From contig JAVKEP010000089.1 in assembly GCA_040221375.1 (NCBI GenBank), positions 1 through 64,000 of the forward strand: 64,000 nt of DNA, given 5' to 3'. Below, in pieces: positions 32,361-40,697 of this stretch. Origin of the DNA: SHAN690 sp040221375 (GTDB lineage: Bacteria; Bacteroidota; Bacteroidia; Flavobacteriales_G; Salibacteraceae). The stretch's first letter is position 1. Every line of letters starts with the position of its first letter. A program made the position numbers and the translations under genes. The notes beneath the pieces were generated by a model. The model was given only the letters and a program-made list of their open reading frames with translations, made no database searches and was not told where the DNA came from.

Positions 32361-33755
32361 CTAGAAGATCTTGCCAGGATTCATTATTTCTTTTGGATCG
32401 AATGCACGTTTGATGGCGCGCATGAGCTCAAGGTGGCTTGGCGAGAACATGATATCCATGTAGTCGCGCTGAACCAGTCCGATTCCGTGTTCACCTGAAA
32501 TGGTACCTCCCAACTCCTTAACCCGCTCAAATATGGAGCGTATGCCTTCCTTGACAGTCTTGTTCCAATCTTCGTCGCACATCTCATCGCGTAGGATATT
32601 TACGTGTAGGTTTCCATCTCCCGCGTGACCGTAGCAAACACTTCTGAAGCCGTATAACTTGCCCACTTCTTTTACCGACTTCAGCAGTGCAGGTAATTCA
32701 TAGCGTGGTACCACCGTATCTTCTTCCTTGTAAATCGACTGTGCTTTCACTGCCTCCCCTACCCTTCTTCGGAGTTTCCACAACTGATCTTTCTTGGACT
32801 GGTCTTCTGCAAACAAGATTTCTCCCGAATCGAACTGCGCAATCACCCCAGCGATCTTCTCGCAATCTAGCATCAAGGCGTCCATATCATTGCCGTCGAC
32901 CTCTATCAGCAAGTGGGCCGCGTCGTCTGGACCAAGAGGTACTGGTTCTTCTCCGATGAAGTCCATGGCGTACTGGATGGCGTCGCGTTCCATAAATTCC
33001 ATCCCGCTGGGAATGATTCCTTCTCGAAATATTGCGCTGACAGCTTCACACGCTTTCTGGGAAGAACGAAAAGGAACGAGCATCAAAAGGTCATGCCGAG
33101 GATGCGGAATCAGGCGCATCACGATTTTAGTGATTACGCCCAAGGTTCCTTCACTCCCCACCATCAATTGCGTGAGGTTATATCCCGTGCTGTTTTTCAA
33201 CGTATTCGCGCCTGTCCAAATCACCTCTCCACTCGGCAATACCACTTCCAAATTCAGCACGTAATCTTTGGTCACCCCATACTTAACAGCCTTAGGTCCT
33301 CCTGAATTTTCTGAAACGTTTCCTCCGATAAAACAGCTGCCCCTACTCGCCGGATCGGGTGGGTACATCAGCCCCTTCTCTCGAACCGCGTCTTGAAACA
33401 CCTGTGTGATCACACCCGGTTCCAAGGTAGCTTGGAGGTTATGCTCATCGATATCTAGGATTCGATTGAACCCTTCCATGCTCAATCCAATGCCTCCATG
33501 AACAGACAATGCTCCTCCGCTCAAGCCCGTACGCGCACCGATCGGCGTCACTGGGATGCTGTATTGGTTTGCCAACTTTAAAATCGCCGCAACTTCATGA
33601 GCCGAAGAAGGTTTGACCACCACCGCAGGCGGAAAACTTAAGTCTTCCGTTTCATCGTGGCCGTATTCCACCCTGTGGTCAATGTTGGTGCTACAACGCT
33701 CTTGGCCAACGATGCCTACGAGTGCTTCTACGTGTTTTGGATCCAATTCTTTCAT
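32361..33755 (-). CDS. FAD-linked oxidase, glycolate oxidase subunit GlcD/D-lactate dehydrogenase type
   Basis: The 464-residue protein shows the FAD_binding_4 domain with VVVKPSSAHEVAAILKLANQYSIPVTPIGARTGLSGGAL and PDPASRGSCFIGGNVSENSGGPKAVKYG, followed by a FAD-oxidase C-terminal domain with RVGEAVKAQSIYKEEDTVVP, CYGHAGDGNLHVNI and a final ISGEHGIGLVQRDYM and FDPKEIMNPGKIF. It oxidises a 2-hydroxyacid such as D-lactate or glycolate. The ATG at 33755 is preferred; a longer frame from 33839 has an N-terminus unlike the family. Confidence 0.85.
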   Translation of the reverse strand: MKELDPKHVEALVGIVGQERCSTNIDHRVEYGHDETEDLSFPPAVVVKPSSAHEVAAILKLANQYSIPVTPIGARTGLSGGALSVHGGIGLSMEGFNRILDIDEHNLQATLEPGVITQVFQDAVREKGLMYPPDPASRGSCFIGGNVSENSGGPKAVKYGVTKDYVLNLEVVLPSGEVIWTGANTLKNSTGYNLTQLMVGSEGTLGVITKIVMRLIPHPRHDLLMLVPFRSSQKACEAVSAIFREGIIPSGMEFMERDAIQYAMDFIGEEPVPLGPDDAAHLLIEVDGNDMDALMLDCEKIAGVIAQFDSGEILFAEDQSKKDQLWKLRRRVGEAVKAQSIYKEEDTVVPRYELPALLKSVKEVGKLYGFRSVCYGHAGDGNLHVNILRDEMCDEDWNKTVKEGIRSIFERVKELGGTISGEHGIGLVQRDYMDIMFSPSHLELMRAIKRAFDPKEIMNPGKIF

Positions 33756-34039
33756 CGTTTCATCACAAAGCTCTACTCTCACATCGGATGGATAAAGCTC
33801 CGACCAAATATTTCCTATTTTGGAGCAAAGTCTGGTCACCCCGAAAACACTTAGTCTTCAGTTAACAAACGTATTGTACTGCAACGAACTGGCAACATTA
33901 CTTGTATGTCTGTAGGATTCGAAAGTTTAAAAAAGGTTGCTTCGAGATAAGCAGTTTTTTCAATGCAACCACCGAATTCTGCAATGATCAACACTTATTC
34001 TGACTGAAATTAGATTTCTGATTATATTTAGGAACCGCT

Positions 34040-34267
34040 ATGGACACCGCTTGGACGATCATCACAATAATTGGCTCAACTGTAGTTGCCACAGGTTCCG
34101 TATTGGGAATATATTTCAACCATAAGTCCAAGAACGAGAACCGCATTAAAGAGCTTGAAATCAAGGTCGGTCATCACGAAAAATTCATCTCGATTCTTGA
34201 AAAGAAAGCCCTAAAGGCTCTAGACCATGAATTTAAAGACAAAGAAACTCTGAAGAAACCTGAGTGA
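34040..34267 (+). CDS. Small membrane protein with a coiled-coil tail (unknown)
   Basis: The 75-residue protein has one membrane segment (TIITIIGSTVVATGSVLGIYF, residues 6-26), followed by a charged helical tail (NENRIKELEIKVGHHEKFISILEKKALKALDHEFKDKE) likely to form a coiled coil. No family was recognised. It is separated from the next small gene by one base and converges on the Gabija-like operon. Membrane-anchored small proteins next to defence genes can be toxins, sensors or unrelated cargo; none is shown here. The start is the only ATG in reach. Confidence 0.5.
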   Translation: MDTAWTIITIIGSTVVATGSVLGIYFNHKSKNENRIKELEIKVGHHEKFISILEKKALKALDHEFKDKETLKKPE

Positions 34268-34268
34268 T

Positions 34269-34511
34269 ATGAATGCAGATGATAGAATATCTGAGTTGCT
34301 TTATCTAATTAAAGGTGAAAATGCAACGAGAGCTCAAAAAGAGGAATACATAAATCTGCTTTATGTGGAAGGATACATTGGTGATGAAGAGTTTTCTGAA
34401 TACAAGAAAAAACTAGATGATCCAAGCAAGAAAATCGGTGAAGTTTTAGTTGGATTGGGGCTAGCCGTGATGATTGGTGCGCTAATTTCTGAGCTATTCA
34501 GTAAAAAATAG
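34269..34511 (+). CDS. Small protein with a C-terminal membrane segment (unknown)
   Basis: The 80-residue protein has a helical, charged N-terminal part with a SHOCT-like look (ATRAQKEEYINLLYVEGYIGDEEFSEYKKKL) and a C-terminal hydrophobic segment (IGEVLVGLGLAVMIGALISELF). It begins one base after the stop of the preceding small membrane protein, so the two form a pair. Its end is 41 bases from the converging helicase stop. No function can be named. Confidence 0.5.
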   Translation: MNADDRISELLYLIKGENATRAQKEEYINLLYVEGYIGDEEFSEYKKKLDDPSKKIGEVLVGLGLAVMIGALISELFSKK

Positions 34512-34552
34512 ACTGATTCCAGTCGTAAAAACTAGCAAGATTAATTCCTTAG

Positions 34553-35632
34553 CTATTCAAACAATTGAATAAGAGGACCTAACTTCTCCGAAATTTTTAA
34601 GTTATCTGCCAGAACAATTGCAAGGCTGTATCTCGCCCTTGTACAAGCAACATAAAATTTGGATATATCCCCAACTTGATCGATGTTTCCAGTGGAAATA
34701 AACTCACGAATCTTTGCAGTCGGAATTATTAAAACTCGGTCGAACGTTTTACCCTTAACTACTCCAAAATTCTGTGCAGGATAGCCAAAAGAATTTGACT
34801 TTTTATTAAACCTAAGGACCTGCGCTTTATACTTCTCTTGATATTGCGCCACCTGTGATTCTCTAATTACGAAAACACCGTCATGCTCCGTTCTTATATT
34901 CATTACGGATTCTGTTTTCAGTTCATTTGGATACAGAAAATCAGCAAAATCACAAATAGACTGGTTGCTCCGATAACATTTGGTTTGATTTGTCAATAGA
35001 CACAGACCCTTTAATTTCCATTCGGAGAACTTTTCAATGACAGAGCTCTTCCTATACTTTTTATTCTTAGATGAATGGTTTGTAGAATAAGTACCTTGGC
35101 GGGGATCCGCAACTAACACGACATCAATGTTGGATTTGAACAAAAGCTCAATTAAATCCAAGTCGTATCCCGCCATATCTTGAGCTTCGTCAATATAGAT
35201 GACATCAAATCTTTGTTCAAGCCTCTTGATTACGAGCCCACTCGAAGCCTCGTTACATCTAATAATAAATTCTGAGAGCTTATCATTATAAATCTTCCGC
35301 TCTGAGAAATAGTATCTTTTCGTATTACTTTTCATGATACCTCTCGTAGATTGTCCATGCACAAAAGCGATAGATTCAATCCTATTATCAATTAGGTAAT
35401 TTCGATATGGACGGGCAAATTCGGTAAGCAAGAATGTAAACCAAGTCTGAATTTGAACATTTGAAGGTATGAATCCGATGTCTTCATTAAAATAAACTCG
35501 AATTTGTTCAGTATTCTCTATAGTATACGTGGTAATCGCAATCTTCTCAGAACTTTTAGCAATAGCTTCTTTGACTATTCTGGTGGTTTTTCTAGAACCT
35601 GCCGCAGAAACAACAATCTCATTTCTGGACAC
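34553..35632 (-). CDS. Short UvrD-like SF1 helicase/ATPase (GajB-like)
   Basis: The 359-residue protein carries UvrD/Rep-type motifs: Walker A SAAGSRKTTRIV (residues 9-20), Walker B VIYIDEAQDMAGYD, motif III DVVLVADPRQGTYST, motif IV-like CYRSNQSICDFADFLYP and motif VI SKFYVACTRARYSLAIVL. It is shorter than full UvrD helicases and GajB of Gabija (about 490 residues), so part of the helicase subdomains is missing or reduced. The residue before the Walker A lysine is Arg, where Gly is normal; one base change (GGA to AGA) explains it. It overlaps the OLD-family gene by 14 bases and starts with GTG. Confidence 0.8.
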   Translation of the reverse strand: MSRNEIVVSAAGSRKTTRIVKEAIAKSSEKIAITTYTIENTEQIRVYFNEDIGFIPSNVQIQTWFTFLLTEFARPYRNYLIDNRIESIAFVHGQSTRGIMKSNTKRYYFSERKIYNDKLSEFIIRCNEASSGLVIKRLEQRFDVIYIDEAQDMAGYDLDLIELLFKSNIDVVLVADPRQGTYSTNHSSKNKKYRKSSVIEKFSEWKLKGLCLLTNQTKCYRSNQSICDFADFLYPNELKTESVMNIRTEHDGVFVIRESQVAQYQEKYKAQVLRFNKKSNSFGYPAQNFGVVKGKTFDRVLIIPTAKIREFISTGNIDQVGDISKFYVACTRARYSLAIVLADNLKISEKLGPLIQLFE

Positions 35633-37271
35633 AACTGAGAATATATTTTGGGAATTTGAATGACGCCTTGTGCTTCCTTTCTGAAATTTCTAAATCCGAA
35701 TCCTCTGACGACATTCGAGTAAATATCTTGAGAGCAGCCGAGGTCTTCTCTGATTTCATTTGCTCAGCTATTTCAATCTTGGTTTTTAAGCTATACTCTA
35801 GAATGTTATTCAGGGTATCCACTTCGTTCGAAGCTGCAATATGATCTTCCAATGTCTTCAATGAATCATCCTTGTCATAAAAAAGTTTCACATTCCCAGC
35901 TTCAAGGTATTTCTCGTAGTTATCTTCTATTTTTTTCTTGTAGTCTCCATCGTTGTCTCTTACAACCGAAATATTCTTGTCTAGACCATTAGCTATATCT
36001 AGAAAACGCTTGAATGACAAACCTCTAACTGAAAGGACATCAACGCCGTCTTCAATGGGCATTCTTTTATTTAGGGAATAGTACGCCGCACTTACAATTA
36101 GCTCATCGCTTGGACCCTCAACTAGTATTGTATTTGAGGAAAGAACCAATCTGAGTGTGTCATATCCAGGCAATTTCTTGAAGTACAGTTGAGTATCCGA
36201 GGGTAAATCTTCAATGTCTAAACACTTTGATTCATTTATCAGCTTTAATCTATCAAGACCCAGTTTATTGAGAACAAATGAGTTGTGTGTAGAAATGATT
36301 AATTGTTGCCCTATGCACTTTTCTTGAATCCCTCTAAGTAGGACATTCAATCTTGAAAATGAAAGATGATTCTCCGGTTCGTCAATTAGTAAAATGCTTG
36401 AAGTAGTCGGACCTTGTCTTTCAAGAGCAAATGCCATTTTTAATACGGTCTGTTCTCCTTTCCCTAAGTTCTGATAAGGAATATTCCTAATATATGTGGT
36501 CAAGTTAGCTTGCCAGCTGCGTTTTTGAGAATAATCCAACATGACCGAGATATCATCGTGAATTAGCGGGTTATCACCAGCTTTGAGTTGTGTGTTTATT
36601 TGCAACAGTGTATCCTGAGTTGAAAACGATTCCTTCAATTTTCGAAATTGTATATCTATTGCAGCTCTCTCCTCCTTGGTTAGGATATCATCTATTGTTT
36701 TATGGATGTATTGATCCGTCCCGTTATTCAATCGAACGGAGGATGTATCTATTAAAGAAACGCGACTTGGAAAATTCTTGACACTTTTAAGTTTCGAATC
36801 TGAAAATGAAGTCCACAAAACAGAATAGTACTCTACAGGTATCGAGTTTATTTCTTGGGGTTTGGAGATGTATGCGGCGTAATCATCGTTGTAGTCGTCA
36901 TCCAGTTTAACTTCAATTCTAACCCCACAGGAATCCGACCTCTCCGAGTTATTCGAACCTTTAAATTTTGACAGAATGTTAGAATCCTTGAAGAACACCT
37001 CAACGACTATACTTGGGGGAGATACTTTCTTTCCTTGAATTAGGTCATGAATGAAGCTAGTAACAGTCTGAGCGTTAAAAAAGTATGGTGAAAGTTCATA
37101 GCTAATATTTCTGCCCTCAACTTGACAAGTCAACGCCAAATTAATCGCTTCAAGTAATGTTGACTTTCCTGTTTCGTTATCACCAACGACAATGTTTAAG
37201 TCCTCATTTAATTTTATATCAAATGATTTGAAAATCTTGTAATTCTCAATCTTTACCCTCTCAATGACCAT
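35619..37271 (-). CDS. OLD-family ATPase/TOPRIM nuclease (GajA-like)
   Basis: The 550-residue protein has an N-terminal ABC-type ATPase: Walker A VVGDNETGKSTLLEAI (residue 30), signature NLGKGEQTVLKMAFAL, Walker B SSILLIDEPENHLSFSRL and switch ISTHNSFVLNKL. A TOPRIM domain follows with TILVEGPSDELIVSAA and the acidic VVRDNDGD, the residues that bind metal for DNA cleavage. Together with an adjacent UvrD-like gene this is the class 2 OLD layout, the basis of the Gabija anti-phage system. The ATG at 37271 is chosen over a TTG at 37319, which would invade the preceding gene. Codon use is more AT-rich than in the flanking genes. Confidence 0.85.
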   Translation of the reverse strand: MVIERVKIENYKIFKSFDIKLNEDLNIVVGDNETGKSTLLEAINLALTCQVEGRNISYELSPYFFNAQTVTSFIHDLIQGKKVSPPSIVVEVFFKDSNILSKFKGSNNSERSDSCGVRIEVKLDDDYNDDYAAYISKPQEINSIPVEYYSVLWTSFSDSKLKSVKNFPSRVSLIDTSSVRLNNGTDQYIHKTIDDILTKEERAAIDIQFRKLKESFSTQDTLLQINTQLKAGDNPLIHDDISVMLDYSQKRSWQANLTTYIRNIPYQNLGKGEQTVLKMAFALERQGPTTSSILLIDEPENHLSFSRLNVLLRGIQEKCIGQQLIISTHNSFVLNKLGLDRLKLINESKCLDIEDLPSDTQLYFKKLPGYDTLRLVLSSNTILVEGPSDELIVSAAYYSLNKRMPIEDGVDVLSVRGLSFKRFLDIANGLDKNISVVRDNDGDYKKKIEDNYEKYLEAGNVKLFYDKDDSLKTLEDHIAASNEVDTLNNILEYSLKTKIEIAEQMKSEKTSAALKIFTRMSSEDSDLEISERKHKASFKFPKYILSCVQK

Positions 37272-37300
37272 ATTACCGTAGACTTTTACAACTGATGAAA

Positions 37301-37594
37301 CTAATTCCCAGTGCCCCAAATTTCAGTAAACAACGTATTTAGCTTTTCGATAATTTCTTTTGGGAGGTCAGAGTCTTTGACAATTGAGAATTTGATGTTT
37401 GGAGGAGAAACATAGAGCATGAAATGGTTCACAATTCGATCATGGATTTGTGATTCAAACTTAGGTTCGCGCTCTTCGAAAAAGTCCTTGTACTCCTGCT
37501 CTATGTTCTCGACCGCATCGTTCCATCTAGCCTCAGTTTCTGCGAATTTGTCACCATAAATCTTTCGGGAGAAAGAGTCTTCTTGTTCAGGCAT
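37301..37594 (-). CDS. Small acidic protein preceding the OLD-family gene (unknown)
   Basis: The 97-residue protein is charged and mainly helical (FAETEARWNDAVENIEQEYKDFFEEREPKFESQIHDRIVNHFMLYV), then has a short hydrophobic strand, SPPNIKFSIV. No family was recognised. It is 29 bases upstream of the OLD-family gene on the same strand, so it is the likely first gene of the operon. It could be an extra subunit or regulator of the nuclease-helicase pair. The ATG at 37594 is taken as start; a TTG at 37666 would add 24 residues. Confidence 0.55.
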   Translation of the reverse strand: MPEQEDSFSRKIYGDKFAETEARWNDAVENIEQEYKDFFEEREPKFESQIHDRIVNHFMLYVSPPNIKFSIVKDSDLPKEIIEKLNTLFTEIWGTGN

Positions 37595-37786
37595 TTCTCT
37601 GATATTCAAGTTATTGCCTAAAGATAGTAATTTAATATTATAGATCAACCTCGAACCTATTCTCAAGCATTATATAGGAGTAGCTAAGTTTAATGATCAA
37701 ACTTTCTTACTAATGGGACAATTAGATAAGAGTTTGTGCAATTCCAAAACCCGCTCTATATTAGCCATACAGCCAATCTTGGAAGT

Positions 37787-38224
37787 ATGAAAAGAGAACT
37801 CAAGTCACTCGAAAACGCATTGGATGGATTCCTTCAACAACTCACTCTAGAAGGCATGACAATCTCGGATAAAACTTTGGAAAACTGTGAGGAGTATTTC
37901 GAAGAACGTGGACCACGCCGCGCCAACTCCTTGCAAATGGATCGTTTCCTCTTTAAACTAGAACTGGTTCGGACTACCCTAATATCAGGAGTCAAACCCA
38001 ATTTAAAAAGCCATGCATTTCAGAATAGGCAGTACCAAGATGCTGAACCCACGCTGACGATTGAAGAAGTTTGCAATCTCTATCGTGTTTCAGACAGTAC
38101 AATGAGAGGTTGGATCAGCAAGGAAAAGCTTATTCGTGCGAATCGGGTTAACCCAGCTCGGTATTTCAAAAGTGATATTGAGATCATGATGGCTACGAAA
38201 GGTTACGGAACTCCACCTGAATAA
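37787..38224 (+). CDS. Helix-turn-helix (excisionase/MerR-like) DNA-binding protein
   Basis: The 145-residue protein ends in a winged helix-turn-helix of the HTH_17 type: LTIEEVCNLYRVSDSTMRGWISKEKLIRANRVNPARYFKSDIEIMM. The N-terminal 90 residues form charged helices with no named domain. It is divergent from the defence operon, with the start codons about 190 bases apart, so it may regulate that operon or be the DNA-binding factor of a former mobile element. A GTG at 37736 is an alternative start. No integrase is seen in this window. Confidence 0.65.
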   Translation: MKRELKSLENALDGFLQQLTLEGMTISDKTLENCEEYFEERGPRRANSLQMDRFLFKLELVRTTLISGVKPNLKSHAFQNRQYQDAEPTLTIEEVCNLYRVSDSTMRGWISKEKLIRANRVNPARYFKSDIEIMMATKGYGTPPE

Positions 38225-38272
38225 TAGTCCAATTTCACACCTGAATCCAACCTCAACCACATCTGTTTTCGT

Positions 38273-38294
38273 GTAACAGTTTTGTAACAGTTTT
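38273..38294. repeat. Tandem 11-bp repeat, two copies
   Basis: GTAACAGTTTT is present twice head to tail (38273-38283 and 38284-38294). It lies in the 282-base gap between the HTH gene and the DPP4 gene, at the right border of the AT-rich island, and may be a protein-binding site or a border mark. The copies are perfect. Confidence 0.6.
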
Positions 38295-38411
38295 TCACCC
38301 AAGAAAGGAGGCTTTGGAAAAACTTGGTAAAAGCAATCCTGTCGCAGCTAACCGTTTAAAACCTTCTGAACTCCTCATAAACACTGTAAGGTCAGATTTA
38401 GGCGAAAATTT

Positions 38412-38444
38412 GGAAACCTTTGGGAAACCTTTGGGAAACCTTGG
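38412..38444. repeat. Tandem 11-bp repeat, three copies
   Basis: GGAAACCTTTG occurs at 38412-38422 and 38423-38433, with a third copy, GGAAACCTTGG, at 38434-38444. It lies 62 bases before the DPP4 start. A similar sequence without tandem copies, GGAAAAACTTGGTAAAA, lies at 38316-38332. The rest of this gap holds no supported gene. Confidence 0.6.
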
Positions 38445-38506
38445 TAAAAAAGGCACCCGGCTGCTAATATTTTCTATTTTCGGCTGCCTTCCAAACCGAA
38501 AGAGAA

Positions 38507-40678
38507 ATGATTCTGAAAAACATATTCACAGCAACCCTCATCACCCTCGCCTTGTCATCGAGCGCGCAGGAAATTTCCCTCGAAGACATCTGGAAAAATG
38601 GAACATTCAGGCAGCGATCAGTGTATGGCCTGAAATCGATGAATGACGGGCTTCACTACACTACGCAAGACCGAGCAGATACTGGAAACGAGATCAACAA
38701 GTACAGCTATGCATCCGGTGAGAAGATCGCTACAATCCTTACGGATAAAACACTTCAAGAACTAACCGGAGTCGAAGATGCCTCGATCGGCGGCTATCGC
38801 TTCTCAGCAAATGAACGTTTCGTTTTGCTCCCCTTTGACCAAGAACGCATCTACCGACATTCGACCAAAGAGCACTATTACGTCGTCGACCTCAAGGAAA
38901 ATAAAGCGAGAAAACTCGCATCTGGAGAAAAACAGCGTCATGCTACCTTCTCTCCCGATGGAAGCAAAATTGCCTTTGTTCAGGGCAACGATCTCTTCGT
39001 TCAAGATTATGCAACCGGCAGCACCACCCAAATCACAAAGGACGGTGAATACAACAAAATCATCAACGGTTTTGCAGATTGGGTATACGAGGAAGAATTC
39101 TCGTTTGATCAAGCCTTTTTCTGGTCCCCGAACGGAAAAAAGATCGCCTACTACCGATTCGATGAATCAAAGGTGGAAGAGTTTCATATGCCCGTATACA
39201 CTGATTCGTATCCTGAAGACTACCGCTTTAAGTATCCGAAAGCAGGTGAAGACAACGCTGAGGTCACCATTCATGTGTACGACTTGAAGTCTCAAAAATC
39301 CTCAGCGCTGGATTTGGGTCAGTATGAGTACATCCCCCGCATCAAGTGGACACAAGATGCCAATGTACTGGCCGTGATGAAAATGCCGCGCCTCCAAAAT
39401 TTGCTGGACATCGACTTGGTAAATACGAGTGATCTGACACGCAAAACCGTCTATAAAGAAGCGAGCGATACATACATTGAGATCAGCGATGACTTGACCT
39501 TTTATGGTGACAATGCTGGTTTCATTTGGAGGACTGAAAAAGATGGATTCTTTCATTTATACAGTTATGACATCAACGGTGAAAATGAAAAACAGATCAC
39601 GAAAGGGAACTGGGAAGTCAAAGAATTCATCGGCTTCGATTCCAAAAGTGAGCGCTTGTTCTTTACAGCAAGCAAGACGGCGGTATACAATACAGGAATC
39701 TACAGCGTTGCCCTTCTCGGTGGTGAGCCTACATTACTGAGCCCAAAGGCGGGTTCTTCGAGGGCCAATTTTAGCGCTGGATATCAATACTTCATCCTCT
39801 ATCACAGCGATGCGAACACCCCGCAAACGGTGACGTTGAGGGACGCTGACGGCAAAGTCATTCGCAGCCTCGAAGACAATGCAGAGCTAAAAGAAAAGTT
39901 GAGTGCCTACGCTTTGTCAAAGCAGGAATTTTTTGACCTCACTACGAGTGAGGGAGTGAAGCTAAACGGCTGGGTCATCAAACCACGCGATTTTGATAAG
40001 AATAAAAAGTACCCAGTGTTGATGTACGTTTACGGTGGACCAGGGTCGCAAACCGTCACCAATTCGATGAGTAGCAATTATTTTTGGCATCAGATGCTAG
40101 CACAAAAAGGGTACGTGGTGGTTTCAGTTGACAATCGGGGTACTGGAGCTAGGGGGAAAGATTTCAGGGCGTCGACGTACCGGCAATTGGGTAAATACGA
40201 AACAACCGATCAAATCGAGGCTGCGAAATGGCTTGCTAAGCAATCCTATGTAGATCCCGCTCGGATTGGAATTTGGGGATGGAGCTATGGCGGTTACATG
40301 AGCAGCCTTTGCCTCTTTAAGGGCTCCGAATATTTCAAGACGGCGGTTGCTGTCGCCCCTGTGAGCAATTGGCGGTATTATGACAGCATCTACACAGAGA
40401 GGTACATGGGATTGCCACAAGACAATGCCGACGGCTACGATGAAAACTCTCCCATCAACCATACGGACAAAATGGAAGGGAACTACTTACTGATTCACGG
40501 TACAGCAGACGACAACGTACATTTTCAAAATGCCGTAGAGATGGCAGATGCACTCATCGCATCCGACAAGCAATTTGATTTCTATATTTACCCCGACCGG
40601 AATCATGGCATATATGGTGGTAATGCACGTTATCACTTGTTCACCAAGATCACCAACTTTCTTTCTGAAAACCTCTAA
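38507..40678 (+). CDS. Dipeptidyl peptidase IV, S9 family
   Basis: The 723-residue exported peptidase starts with a signal peptide (MILKNIFTATLITLALSSSAQ). The N-terminal beta-propeller contains the dipeptide-anchoring double Glu, DWVYEEEFSF. The C-terminal alpha/beta hydrolase domain has the nucleophile GWSYGGYMS (Ser593), Asp in HGTADDNVH and His in DRNHGIYGG. It removes N-terminal X-Pro or X-Ala dipeptides from peptides outside the cytoplasm. The peptide transporter gene follows 19 bases later, so the two probably work in peptide use. Confidence 0.9.
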   Translation: MILKNIFTATLITLALSSSAQEISLEDIWKNGTFRQRSVYGLKSMNDGLHYTTQDRADTGNEINKYSYASGEKIATILTDKTLQELTGVEDASIGGYRFSANERFVLLPFDQERIYRHSTKEHYYVVDLKENKARKLASGEKQRHATFSPDGSKIAFVQGNDLFVQDYATGSTTQITKDGEYNKIINGFADWVYEEEFSFDQAFFWSPNGKKIAYYRFDESKVEEFHMPVYTDSYPEDYRFKYPKAGEDNAEVTIHVYDLKSQKSSALDLGQYEYIPRIKWTQDANVLAVMKMPRLQNLLDIDLVNTSDLTRKTVYKEASDTYIEISDDLTFYGDNAGFIWRTEKDGFFHLYSYDINGENEKQITKGNWEVKEFIGFDSKSERLFFTASKTAVYNTGIYSVALLGGEPTLLSPKAGSSRANFSAGYQYFILYHSDANTPQTVTLRDADGKVIRSLEDNAELKEKLSAYALSKQEFFDLTTSEGVKLNGWVIKPRDFDKNKKYPVLMYVYGGPGSQTVTNSMSSNYFWHQMLAQKGYVVVSVDNRGTGARGKDFRASTYRQLGKYETTDQIEAAKWLAKQSYVDPARIGIWGWSYGGYMSSLCLFKGSEYFKTAVAVAPVSNWRYYDSIYTERYMGLPQDNADGYDENSPINHTDKMEGNYLLIHGTADDNVHFQNAVEMADALIASDKQFDFYIYPDRNHGIYGGNARYHLFTKITNFLSENL

Positions 40679-40697
40679 ACACTAAATCTAGAACGCT

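Noticed and set aside
38314..38646. A 110-codon plus-strand frame including the 11-bp tandem repeats
   Set aside because: It overlaps the well-supported start and signal peptide of the DPP4 gene in another frame, and its sequence reflects the repeats.
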